A stretch of 6,919 nucleotides of DNA, taken from NCBI GenBank assembly GCA_018644785.1, contig JABGPV010000257.1, positions 1 through 6,919 on the forward strand, given 5' to 3'. Both the position numbers and the translations under genes were made by a program. The notes beneath the pieces were generated by a model. That model worked only from the letters and a program-made list of their open reading frames with translations, did no database searches and was not told the origin of the DNA. This DNA comes from Deltaproteobacteria bacterium. GTDB taxonomy: Bacteria > Desulfobacterota > DSM-4660 > Desulfatiglandales > Desulfatiglandaceae. Below, piece by piece: positions 1-6,369 of the stretch; position 1 is the stretch's first letter, and each line of letters opens with the position of its first letter.

Positions 1-666
1 AATTGGCGGGACCTAGACGCACATAATATGCGAGGTGCCTATGTTCACCAATTTGGAGTTCGTACAGGCGGTAGCCTCTATTATGGCCTTTCCATACGGA
101 AATCTATCGATTTCCCCATACAATATGAGATTCATGATGCAGGTGCCAGCTTTGACCATAGCTTTTCACCTTCTACATCCTTGTCATTGGGTTTGGGATA
201 TTATAAACCGACCGGCGATACATCATTGCCCGGAACGCCCGGTCTGGACCCTGGTGTAACTTCTTTAATTGAGTTTACAAAAGGTTTTCGGCGTGGGAGT
301 TTTTCTCTAGGTGCCAGATCTGGATGGGATGATGGTTTAATGGAGGTCATACCCAGAGGGTTCACAAAATTTGGCGGCGCTTTTGCTCGTGTTGAATACA
401 CACCCGTTGAAAATGTCAATGTTTTTGCTAATGGGACATATCGGAAAAATAGATACGCGAATGAACAATTTGACATTCTTCAGAACCAAGCAACGGAAGA
501 TGAAACGTATCGGGGTCGGTGTGGCGTAAATTGGAGGTTTTATCGGTGGTTTAGCCTGGGGTTGTTTTATAATTATACAAACCGGATAAGTCCTGATCCA
601 AATAACGAGTTTGTGGACAATAGAATCGGATTGACTTTGACGGCGCAAAAACCCTTTAAGTGGTGA
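1..666 (+). CDS. Outer-membrane beta-barrel protein, C-terminal part (5' end outside window)
   Basis: The frame is open from base 1, so the ATG at 28 is probably internal and the gene is cut by the window edge; 221 residues are visible. The protein shows alternating polar and hydrophobic stretches rich in Gly, Tyr, Phe and Asn, such as SLSLGLGYYKP, GSFSLGARSGW, VNVFANGTYRKNRY and FSLGLFYNYTNR. These look like successive amphipathic strands of a barrel with short turns. It ends in KPFKW, an aromatic C-terminus typical of proteins inserted by the BAM machinery. The pattern resembles BBP2-type or PEP-CTERM-locus barrels found near exopolysaccharide genes, and a chain-length determinant and BY-kinase-like gene lie at the other end of the window. 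The exact family and substrate cannot be fixed from this fragment. It could equally be a general porin-like or surface barrel. Confidence 0.72.
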   Translation, partial: NWRDLDAHNMRGAYVHQFGVRTGGSLYYGLSIRKSIDFPIQYEIHDAGASFDHSFSPSTSLSLGLGYYKPTGDTSLPGTPGLDPGVTSLIEFTKGFRRGSFSLGARSGWDDGLMEVIPRGFTKFGGAFARVEYTPVENVNVFANGTYRKNRYANEQFDILQNQATEDETYRGRCGVNWRFYRWFSLGLFYNYTNRISPDPNNEFVDNRIGLTLTAQKPFKW

Positions 667-737
667 AAATTCAGGAAACATCGCCAACTATGAGATTCCT
701 TCGGGTCTAAAGTTTCAGTCGAAGATGTTTGGAATTT
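667..737 (+). other. Interrupted inverted repeat just after the barrel gene
   Basis: AAATTC (667-672) pairs with GAATTT (732-737). After a small internal loop, AAACATC (676-682) pairs with GATGTTT (724-730), giving 13 base pairs in two blocks. Between the arms, 693-708 can form a small hairpin capped by C(UUCG)G at 699-704. It begins at the stop codon of the barrel gene, so it could protect or end that transcript. There is no T-tract after it, so it is not a standard intrinsic terminator. Confidence 0.3.
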
Positions 738-755
738 CTTGAAAAGATGAATATC

Positions 756-780
756 GAATATCGAACAAGGAATGTCGAAT
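756..780 (+). repeat. Left arm of inverted repeat flanking the four-helix-bundle gene
   Basis: Bases 756-780 are complementary in reverse to 1159-1183. Of 25 positions, 22 are Watson-Crick pairs, one is G-T (769/1170) and two are A-C mismatches (757/1182 and 765/1174). The arm holds the likely Shine-Dalgarno AAGG (767-770) and runs into the ATG at 779. Just outside it, GAATATC at 749-755 is repeated at 756-762. Confidence 0.85.
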
Positions 781-1159
781 GACGAAGGGGAAGTCAGAGT
801 TTGATCTTGAAGACCGTTTGATTGATTTTGCTGTGCGTATAATTCGAACATCAGAATCTTTGCCGAAAAGTAAAGTTGGGAAACATATTGCCGGCCAGCT
901 TATTCGTAGCGGGACATCACCAGCGCCTAATTATGGTGAAGCACAAAGCGCGGAATCCCGGTCTGATTTTATACATAAGATGAAAATATCGCTCAAGGAG
1001 TTGCGGGAAACACGAATATGGTTACTTATGATTATCAGGGCTGACCTGATAAAACCAGCATCGAAACTCAAAGCTTTGATTGATGAAAGCGACCAACTGA
1101 TTTCAATTTTTGTAAAAAGTGTAAGCACCGCTAAACAAAATTTAGAGAAAACTTCATAA
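779..1159 (+). CDS. Four-helix-bundle protein, 23S rRNA intervening-sequence (S23/IVP) family
   Basis: This 126-residue protein matches the family in length and pattern. It has an N-terminal helix (FDLEDRLIDFAVRIIR), the conserved stretch around residues 37-58 with HIAGQLIRSGTSPAPNYGEA, then SRSDFIHKMKISLKELRETRIWL and a C-terminal helix with DESDQLISIFVKS. Family members are small proteins encoded inside intervening sequences of 23S rRNA and also as stand-alone genes; Avd of diversity-generating retroelements is a structural relative. Biochemical function is unknown, with RNA or nucleic-acid binding suspected. AAGG at 767-770 lies 8 bases before the ATG and supports this start. No rRNA, reverse transcriptase or variable repeat is visible nearby. 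The gene is tightly bounded by an inverted repeat (756-780 and 1159-1183). Family call is firm; role is open. Confidence 0.92.
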   Translation: MTKGKSEFDLEDRLIDFAVRIIRTSESLPKSKVGKHIAGQLIRSGTSPAPNYGEAQSAESRSDFIHKMKISLKELRETRIWLLMIIRADLIKPASKLKALIDESDQLISIFVKSVSTAKQNLEKTS

Positions 1160-1183
1160 TTCGACATTCTTTGCTCGATATCC
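1159..1183 (+). repeat. Right arm of inverted repeat flanking the four-helix-bundle gene
   Basis: This is the reverse complement of 756-780 at 22 of 25 positions, plus one G-T pair. It begins on the last base of the TAA stop codon (1157-1159). An RNA spanning both arms could form a long stem enclosing the whole reading frame, the same layout as IVS elements inside 23S rRNA. Confidence 0.85.
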
Positions 1184-1249
1184 TGGGGTTGAAGAACATA
1201 TATGATTCCAAATAATTACAGGCCTTCCTGGTAAATTTTCGGTAAAGAG

Positions 1250-1281
1250 TTGCATGGAAAAGCACGATTGTATAGAATCGT
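1250..1281 (+). promoter_or_regulatory. Possible promoter with overlapping dyad upstream of the Rpn-type gene
   Basis: TTGCAT (1250-1255), a 17-base spacer and TAGAAT (1273-1278) resemble a sigma-70 promoter with a poor -35 and a good -10. A perfect 6-base inverted repeat, ACGATT (1264-1269) and AATCGT (1276-1281), overlaps the -10 and could be an operator or chance. The site is about 57 bases before the ATG at 1338. The rest of 1184-1337 shows nothing else I can name. Confidence 0.3.
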
Positions 1282-1337
1282 TAACATAGCGTGAGGCTGA
1301 AAGCTTCTAACTCCAAGCCGAGAGGAAGAATCGCCCC

Positions 1338-2186
1338 ATGATGAAAATCAACTGGCACCGCCTGTTTGGTCTGATGCTCATGGATTATTTTTCTGACCGG
1401 GGCTTTCGGGTTGAGCTGGAAAAGGACCTTTCTCTGAAGCGACAGTATCTGGATGTGGTGATTCTGGAGCAGGAGGAGGAAAAACCTGATCTGTCGGGAA
1501 TTTGCGACGGTTTTGAGAATCTTGCGGTCCACAACCTGCTCAGTTACAAGTCGAAACGAGAGTCCCTGAATATATGGGCTCTGGAGGAATTGATCGCCCA
1601 TTATGTGAACTATCGCAAAATTCTTGGAAGAGACCGAAAAGGAGAAACGGTTCACCTGTACGCGGTAAGCACGCGTTATCCCGTGGGTCTTTTGTCTGAA
1701 ATACCGGCTGAAGAAGTTAACCCCGGCGTATGGGAAGTTCGCGTGTTGAGCCGCAACATCCGCATACTGATTTTGAGCAGACTGCCTCTGGCGCAGCGAA
1801 ACGCGGTCCTGGCCTTTTTCACTTTTGATCCTGAAAAGGTTCGATTTGCGCTGGATCATTACCAGTGGCGGATTGACGATGGGTCTACAGTCGTTAACCA
1901 GTTGTTGCAAAAATATGCACTGGAGGGAATAAACATGCCTTATACCATGGAGCAATTCAGGAAGGAATATGTCGAGGCCTATCTGAAGGAATTGGATCCC
2001 GAGGAAGTGCTTTCGAAATTCGACCCTGAGGAACGAGTGAAAGGACTCAATCCTGAGGAACGAGTGAAAGGACTCAATCCTGAGGACGTGTTCTCAAAAT
2101 TCGATCTGGTGGAACGGCTAAAGGGACTCAAGGTGGAGGAAATAGAGGCTTATCTTCAAAAGCTGAAGAAACGGCAAGAGCATTAA
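1338..2186 (+). CDS. Rpn-family recombination-promoting nuclease / putative transposase-like protein
   Basis: A 282-residue protein of the PD-(D/E)XK nuclease superfamily. The N-terminal core has YLDVVIL with D39 as the likely metal-binding aspartate, then LAVHNLLSYKSKRESL with K71 as the likely catalytic lysine, then WALEELIAHYVNYRK (80-94), a signature of this clade. The usual acidic residue two places before the lysine is serine (S69), so the active site may be altered or use another acid. After a middle domain, residues 220-273 are six nonapeptide repeats of consensus (D/N)PEERVKGL, followed by a basic tail, KKRQEH. Such repeat tails are common in this clade. GAGGA at 1322-1326 lies 11 bases before the first of two adjacent ATGs, favouring 1338. 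Related Rpn proteins stimulate RecA-independent recombination; whether this one is active is unknown. Confidence 0.88.
   Translation: MMKINWHRLFGLMLMDYFSDRGFRVELEKDLSLKRQYLDVVILEQEEEKPDLSGICDGFENLAVHNLLSYKSKRESLNIWALEELIAHYVNYRKILGRDRKGETVHLYAVSTRYPVGLLSEIPAEEVNPGVWEVRVLSRNIRILILSRLPLAQRNAVLAFFTFDPEKVRFALDHYQWRIDDGSTVVNQLLQKYALEGINMPYTMEQFRKEYVEAYLKELDPEEVLSKFDPEERVKGLNPEERVKGLNPEDVFSKFDLVERLKGLKVEEIEAYLQKLKKRQEH
1995..2156 (+). repeat. Nonapeptide-coding tandem repeat with two identical 27-bp units
   Basis: Six 27-bp units code for residues 220-273 of the Rpn-like protein. The copies at 2025-2051 and 2052-2078 are identical base for base, and an 8-base start of a third identical copy follows at 2079-2086. 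Outer units have diverged. This suggests recent duplication by slippage or unequal exchange inside an older repeat. Confidence 0.9.
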
Positions 2187-2283
2187 GGTAATCTTTATTT
2201 TGCCCGTTTCCGACCCAAATCTGAGCGTCAATTCTGCGAAGTTATTTTTGAGCGAGCCCTAAGGTGGCGTCCGGAGAATTTCA

Positions 2284-4050
2284 TTATCGTACCGGCAGCA
2301 ATTCAACCCTCCGATTCAGGGCTTTGCCTTCTTCGGTCCGATTGGTTGTTTTGGGTCTTGAAAAACCAAATCCCACTGCAATTAGGCGTTGGTCATTAAT
2401 TCCTTTCTTAATCAGAAAATTCTTTACGGCTTTGGCTCGGTTTTCCGATAATTTTCGGTTGTACTGGCTGGACCCTACGTTGTCCGTGTGGCCCTGTATT
2501 TCGATCACCATTGTGGGATTTTCTCTCAAAACTGTTACAATTTCGTTTAAATGAGGATAGAAATCGGCCTTGATTTGATATTTGTTAAAATCGAATAGGG
2601 CTTCACTGATGATCCAGCAACCGCGTTCATCCACTTTGGCGCCTTTCGGAGTTCCAGGGCATTCATCCAGGTAGTCGGGAACACCGTCGCCGTCAGTATC
2701 CAAGGGACAACCCCGTTCGTCTACCTCAACGCCTTTGGGGGTTCCGGGGCATTCGTCTAGATAATCGGGCACTCCGTCCCCGTCCGTGTCAAAGGGGCAG
2801 CCCTTTTCATCCACCTCAACGCCCTTTGGTGTTCCAGGACATTCGTCCAAGTAGTCTGGGACCCCGTCGCCGTCTGTATCCAAAGGACAACCTCGTTCAT
2901 CTACCTTGACGCCTTTTGGTGTGTTCGGGCATTCATCTTTGTAATCCGGGACACCATCGCCGTCCGAATCTCTCAGAACCGCAGGATCCACAAACATTTG
3001 GGCAACCGCCTTGGAGAGTGCCCAGTTGCAGCTGACATAGAGTTCAGGGGAGATATTGGTGGATTTGAAGTTTCGCAATTGTTCCTGCAAGGTTTGGACT
3101 TGTAGATTCAAGTTGCAGCCCACATCATGGAAATTCCAGAAAAGATGAACATGATCGATGGCAAGTTGAAGGATTTGAGGAGGACCTTCAACCATAAGCA
3201 GGTCTCTGTTTTGGAGGGCTTCTTCAAGTTTCCAATGCGCTTCTTTCCATCTTTCAGCGGTTGCAAAAAAAGTGAACACATTGGGTCCGGTTTGGTCGAG
3301 GATCATATCTTCTTTGTGGATTTCTGACTTTATGAGTTGTATTACAGCGTCTGGGGGATCCTGGCCGGCGATTGAAAAATACGTTGTCTTGCATTGGGGG
3401 TCATTGTTGGAAAAATTAAAGGATACAGCGTCGGTTTTTGATCCACCTGGGGCTGGCTCTTTTTTCTTTCTATTTGGAGTTGTATCCTTACCTTTCCTGG
3501 GTTCACCTGCACATTGATCTTTGTAGTCTGGAATGCCGTCCCCATCTGTGTCTAGCGGGCATCCTTTATAGTCTACAGCAATCCCTTCAGGGGTCTCGGG
3601 GCACTGATCCTTTGCGTCAAATATCCCATCCTGATCAGTGTCCAGTGGGCAACCGGTCTTTTTAAGGTCCGTATATAGGGTTCCAGTGATATCACCGGCG
3701 CTATTGGTGCAAATGCCAAGTGCAAACACCGTGGCCGCATTGACGTTTACAATTTTACCGCGATTCTTAAGCTCAGTTTGGAGCATTTCTATGGCGGCAT
3801 CTGTCCAACGATGGTAATTGGCCTGCCAATCGTGGGTGTAAGCGCCAATGAAGATGTCTTTATCGTCGGCCTGGTTCACCAGGTTTACATAGCTGTGGGT
3901 ATTGAATTCCGGGTTCAAGGTTTTCTTGACTGAAACAGGTTGTGCTTTCGGAATGTAGAAACGATCAGGGGTTGCTGCGCAGCCCGTAATAGCAATAAGT
4001 ATGAAAAGAGAAAAAAAATTGATCGATGTCTGAAATTTGTTTTTGGGCAT
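2284..4050 (-). CDS. OmpA-family outer-membrane lipoprotein with thrombospondin type 3 repeats
   Basis: A 588-residue protein. Residues 1-23 are a lipoprotein signal peptide ending in the lipobox ITGC with C24 as the lipidated cysteine. Residues 137-187 hold two TSP3-like calcium-binding repeats, and 361-480 hold four tandem 30-residue repeats (DTDGDGVPDYLDECPGTPKG followed by a variable tail). Residues about 481-588 are an OmpA-like peptidoglycan-binding domain with D523 and R538, 15 residues apart as in the diaminopimelate-binding pair of E. coli OmpA. Residues 30-136 and 205-360 match no domain I recognise. TAAGG (4060-4064) lies 9 bases before the ATG. The likely role is anchoring the outer membrane to peptidoglycan, with the TSP3 block as a calcium-stiffened spacer. 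It is the last minus-strand gene here and converges on the Rpn-like gene. Confidence 0.95.
   Translation of the reverse strand: MPKNKFQTSINFFSLFILIAITGCAATPDRFYIPKAQPVSVKKTLNPEFNTHSYVNLVNQADDKDIFIGAYTHDWQANYHRWTDAAIEMLQTELKNRGKIVNVNAATVFALGICTNSAGDITGTLYTDLKKTGCPLDTDQDGIFDAKDQCPETPEGIAVDYKGCPLDTDGDGIPDYKDQCAGEPRKGKDTTPNRKKKEPAPGGSKTDAVSFNFSNNDPQCKTTYFSIAGQDPPDAVIQLIKSEIHKEDMILDQTGPNVFTFFATAERWKEAHWKLEEALQNRDLLMVEGPPQILQLAIDHVHLFWNFHDVGCNLNLQVQTLQEQLRNFKSTNISPELYVSCNWALSKAVAQMFVDPAVLRDSDGDGVPDYKDECPNTPKGVKVDERGCPLDTDGDGVPDYLDECPGTPKGVEVDEKGCPFDTDGDGVPDYLDECPGTPKGVEVDERGCPLDTDGDGVPDYLDECPGTPKGAKVDERGCWIISEALFDFNKYQIKADFYPHLNEIVTVLRENPTMVIEIQGHTDNVGSSQYNRKLSENRAKAVKNFLIKKGINDQRLIAVGFGFSRPKTTNRTEEGKALNRRVELLPVR
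2611..2970 (-). repeat. Four tandem 90-bp units coding for TSP3 repeats
   Basis: The units code for residues 361-390, 391-420, 421-450 and 451-480 of the OmpA-family protein. The first 20 residues of the last three units are identical in protein. Their DNA differs at 12 of 60 positions between the last two and at 15 of 60 between the second and third, all synonymous. The array is therefore old and held by selection on the protein. Confidence 0.92.
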
Positions 4051-4195
4051 GATTAAAAACCTTACAAGAGTGTTATAGATAGTGCCCGAATGAAAACTGT
4101 CTTTTTCGCCAATCTCTGCGTCAGATAAAAATTTTAATCCTCAAAATACCAAATGTATTCCTGCGGTTAAAATTTTGATCTTCCTTGACCTTGAC

Positions 4196-4225
4196 AAAAA
4201 ATTCTAGTTTTCGTTCAGACACTAG
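4196..4225 (-). terminator. Weak possible terminator after the DUF4156-like lipoprotein gene
   Basis: On the minus strand, CTAGT (4225-4221) can pair with ACTAG (4208-4204) across a 12-base loop, followed by AA and six T (4201-4196). The stem is only 5 bp and low in GC, so efficiency is doubtful. It lies about 50 bases after the stop codon of the gene at 4274-4996. The rest of 4051-4273 must hold any promoter for the OmpA-family gene, but I saw no convincing one. Confidence 0.3.
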
Positions 4226-4273
4226 GTAGCTCTTTCTCGATGTTTGAGTCGGTGTCAGAATATTCTCTCATTT

Positions 4274-4996
4274 TTACTCTTCTAAATCTCTAACCACATC
4301 CTCATTAGGAACCCAACGGTTTCCCTTTTCTTCACAGGTCTTTTTGTCTTTGGCCAAAGGCATCCAGGTCCCTCCCATTTCCTGACAGGCTCTTTCGTCT
4401 GAGGCTTCGGGCATCCATGTATTGTCCTGCTTTTCGCAGGTGGGTTGGTCAAGGGCCGGGATCCATTTTCCACCATTTGCCTTACATTCCGTTCGATCAT
4501 TAGCGGTTGCGCCTTTGCAGGAAGCCTCCCCAACAGGATTGCCAAACTGGTCCTCACAGAAGCCCACATCCCGTCTGCCGTCCTCGCCCATGCAGAACGC
4601 TTCATCAGGCTTTCCGTCGGGACCGATACAGTAAGCACAGAAATAGGCCTCACCAATCAGAAAAGGTCCATCCCCCATATTGACAAACACATGGCTTGCA
4701 CCCAGTTCGGCGGCATTGTCCATGAGTTCATTGAGAGCGCCGGCATAGAAGGTGTCCCCCAGAAAACCCCAGGAAAAGACGCAGCAATAGGGAAAAAGCG
4801 CGGAACCCCTGACATTCCCCAGAAAATCGCATTGATTGACAACTTTGCGAATCTGCTCGACATTAACCAGGTGAACCTGTGAAGCCCTTGTGGACAAGGG
4901 AGGACCGCAGGAAGTGAGAATAGTGGAAAGGGATATCAGAAAAAGAACCATCAGCCCTGCTTTGGCTAGAAACGCCAAGTTCTTGTTATTCAGCAT
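4274..4996 (-). CDS. DUF4156-like lipoprotein with two cysteine-rich repeat arrays
   Basis: A 240-residue protein. Residues 1-29 form a signal peptide with lipobox LTSC and C30 as the lipidated cysteine. Residues about 41-107 resemble DUF4156 lipoproteins such as E. coli YjeI, with VHLVNVEQ, a cysteine before FLGNVRG, and ALNELMDNAAELGASHVFVN. Two repeat blocks follow. The first, residues 120-160, is CxGxDGxxDxxF-like with cysteines at 123, 135, 147 and 160. The second, residues 171-230, has cysteines at 171, 187, 204 and 221, each followed seven residues later by tryptophan (178, 194, 211, 228) in a W(I/M/V)P motif. The function is unknown; the protein is probably anchored to a membrane leaflet facing the periplasm or surface. 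GAGGA at 5001-5005 is 4 bases before the ATG, a short spacing. It has its own consensus promoter at 5110-5138. Confidence 0.85.
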   Translation of the reverse strand: MLNNKNLAFLAKAGLMVLFLISLSTILTSCGPPLSTRASQVHLVNVEQIRKVVNQCDFLGNVRGSALFPYCCVFSWGFLGDTFYAGALNELMDNAAELGASHVFVNMGDGPFLIGEAYFCAYCIGPDGKPDEAFCMGEDGRRDVGFCEDQFGNPVGEASCKGATANDRTECKANGGKWIPALDQPTCEKQDNTWMPEASDERACQEMGGTWMPLAKDKKTCEEKGNRWVPNEDVVRDLEE

Positions 4997-5080
4997 AGCG
5001 TCCTCATTAGATTTCGAGCAGATATCAAATGATTTTTGTCTCTATTTATGGTTGTTCGTTTGTGGTTTTACACTGTGAAC

Positions 5081-5109
5081 CGGCAACTGCAAACCGTAAA
5101 CTTTTGCCG
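5081..5109. other. Dyad CGGCAA-N17-TTGCCG beside the consensus promoter
   Basis: CGGCAA (5081-5086) and TTGCCG (5104-5109) form a perfect 6-base inverted repeat directly downstream of the -10 box of the minus-strand promoter. It spans the predicted start of transcription, where a repressor could bind. It could also be chance. Confidence 0.3.
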
Positions 5110-5138
5110 ATTATAAGTTTAATACGTTTTCATGTCAA
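5110..5138 (-). promoter_or_regulatory. Exact-consensus sigma-70 promoter for the lipoprotein gene
   Basis: On the minus strand, TTGACA (5138-5133) and TATAAT (5115-5110) are separated by exactly 17 bases, matching the sigma-70 consensus at all 12 positions and in spacing. Transcription would start near 5103, giving a leader of about 105 bases before the ATG at 4996. It lies in the gap after the stop codon of the chain-length gene, so the lipoprotein gene can be expressed strongly without the operon upstream. Confidence 0.82.
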
Positions 5139-5157
5139 CAAACCTGTTATGGTAAAT

Positions 5158-6255
5158 TCAGAGGCTTGGAATGCTGCCGTAAATGGGCAGATGAACCGCA
5201 TCGTTGATATCTTTTTCGTGTCGAATCGGCCCTTTCAAAAAGTCAAAAATCAGCACGATTGCCAATCCAACCGCAAGGGACATCATGACACCCACCAGCA
5301 AAACCTTTTGTTTGGCACTTTTCGAAGGGCGAAGTGGGATCATGGGGGCACTCAAAACATGAATGTTCACCAGAACGCCTGCTTCCCTCACCCTGGCCTC
5401 CAGATAAATTCGATCCAACCGGTCGTAATGCTCCTTGGCCACTTCATAATTGGACAAAAGCGTGTTCAGTTGCGCCTGAATCTCCGTATCCGGCGTCATT
5501 TTTAAATCCGCTGGAATCTGGTAGTGATTCCGAAATTTGACCAATGCCTGCTCAGCCTTTTCGAAGGTTTGCTGCGCGGCATTTTTTTGCTCCAGTGTAA
5601 ATGATATTTTTCCTTGAACACCTTTCTTGTTTTCTTCCAGGTTCATGGCCAATAAAACATCCAGGTAACTTTTGACCAGAATGGGGGCCAGGTTTTTTTC
5701 AAGAGTCGCACCGGTAATCCAGACCATGGCGATGTTGGAATTTACCCGGATGCCGACACGCTTTTCCAACTCCTGCAGGTAGCGGTTGTCTTCATCCGGT
5801 GTAGAACTGGGGCTCTCTTTTTTGTCGTCGGATTTCTTGCTTCTGCCGAGGATTGTTCTGACCAGGTTTCGAAGACCGGCCAGAATCTGGGAGCGCAAAT
5901 CCAGTGGGAGTTCCAGATCGAGCTTGACGTCGTCGGGCAGAATCTTCAAAACCTCTTTTGCAAAGGACTTGCTTTTGAGTTTTTCTTCTACCGCTATAAC
6001 ATAGGGGGCCTTGGCTTTTCTGGGCGACATGGTGCCTTGACGTATGGACATGGCTTCGTTGAAGGGTTGTTCGATCTGAAGTGCTGTCCCGCTGATAAAC
6101 TGGGGTTTGATAAAGGAGGAGAGCAGCAAAGTGATCAAGAGGCCCGCCACAAAAAAAATAATGATAATCCATTTGTTCTCTAGAAGCGGTACGCCGAATT
6201 TGGCGACATAAAAGGAAACGTCAAGTTTTTTGGTAGTTTCTTTTTTTTCTTCCAT
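5158..6255 (-). CDS. Wzz/GumC-type polysaccharide chain-length determinant (co-polymerase)
   Basis: A 365-residue inner-membrane protein with the Wzz layout. It has a cytoplasmic start and a first membrane segment at about 29-49 (WIIIIFFVAGLLITLLLSSFI). A long periplasmic region follows, with helices and likely coiled coil at about 208-245 and 255-290. Then come the Pro-rich APMIPLRPS before a second membrane segment at about 318-340 and a short cytoplasmic tail ending LPIYGSIPSL. That tail resembles the linker that leads into the kinase domain of fused Wzc proteins, but the chain stops there. The kinase part is a separate gene just upstream on the same strand. Residues 137-157 are a charged, Ser-rich stretch that looks disordered. 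AGGTGGA (6263-6269) lies 7 bases before the ATG. Such proteins set polymer length in Wzy-dependent polysaccharide synthesis; the polymer made here is unknown. Confidence 0.9.
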   Translation of the reverse strand: MEEKKETTKKLDVSFYVAKFGVPLLENKWIIIIFFVAGLLITLLLSSFIKPQFISGTALQIEQPFNEAMSIRQGTMSPRKAKAPYVIAVEEKLKSKSFAKEVLKILPDDVKLDLELPLDLRSQILAGLRNLVRTILGRSKKSDDKKESPSSTPDEDNRYLQELEKRVGIRVNSNIAMVWITGATLEKNLAPILVKSYLDVLLAMNLEENKKGVQGKISFTLEQKNAAQQTFEKAEQALVKFRNHYQIPADLKMTPDTEIQAQLNTLLSNYEVAKEHYDRLDRIYLEARVREAGVLVNIHVLSAPMIPLRPSKSAKQKVLLVGVMMSLAVGLAIVLIFDFLKGPIRHEKDINDAVHLPIYGSIPSL

Positions 6256-6272
6256 GTCTCAGTCCACCTAAA

Positions 6273-6310
6273 GCGGCAAGCCGCCGTTTTAAGTTTCGGG
6301 TTTTAAGTTT
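6273..6310. repeat. Short hairpin plus direct repeat between ATPase and chain-length genes
   Basis: GCGG (6273-6276) and CCGC (6281-6284) can form a small hairpin with loop CAAG. Next to it GTTTTAAGTTT occurs twice with a 14-base period (6286-6296 and 6300-6310). The 114-base gap between the two genes otherwise shows only the ribosome binding site. The hairpin is too short to be a convincing terminator. Confidence 0.4.
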
Positions 6311-6369
6311 TAGGTTTTTCAGTCAATGAACTTCTTGTTTTTTGTGACAGAAAACCAGGAGATAATGCA

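Noticed and set aside
779..1159. Four-helix-bundle gene as the accessory (Avd) gene of a diversity-generating retroelement
   Set aside because: No reverse transcriptase, template repeat or variable repeat is visible in the window, so the simpler S23/IVP assignment is kept.
1281..1955. 224-codon open frame on the minus strand opposite the Rpn-like gene
   Set aside because: It is antisense to a gene with recognisable nuclease motifs, shows no family pattern and has low-complexity Gln/His/Phe content typical of an antisense shadow.
2264..2554. 96-codon open frame on the plus strand opposite the OmpA domain
   Set aside because: It lies antisense to the strongly conserved peptidoglycan-binding domain and has no supporting features.
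2611..2970. 90-bp tandem array as a possible CRISPR or non-coding repeat array
   Set aside because: The units are in frame, encode TSP3 calcium-binding motifs and differ almost only at silent sites; there are no spacers.
4185..4220. TTGACA-like box on the plus strand at 4191-4196
   Set aside because: No acceptable -10 lies 16-18 bases downstream and no plus-strand gene follows.
4445..4882. 145-codon open frame on the plus strand opposite the cysteine-repeat lipoprotein
   Set aside because: The minus-strand frame has a lipobox, regular cysteine spacing and its own promoter; this frame has no ribosome binding site or recognisable motif.
5029..5505. 158-codon open frame on the plus strand across the promoter and the end of the chain-length gene
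   Set aside because: It overlaps the conserved second membrane segment of the chain-length protein in antisense and covers an intergenic promoter; composition looks random.
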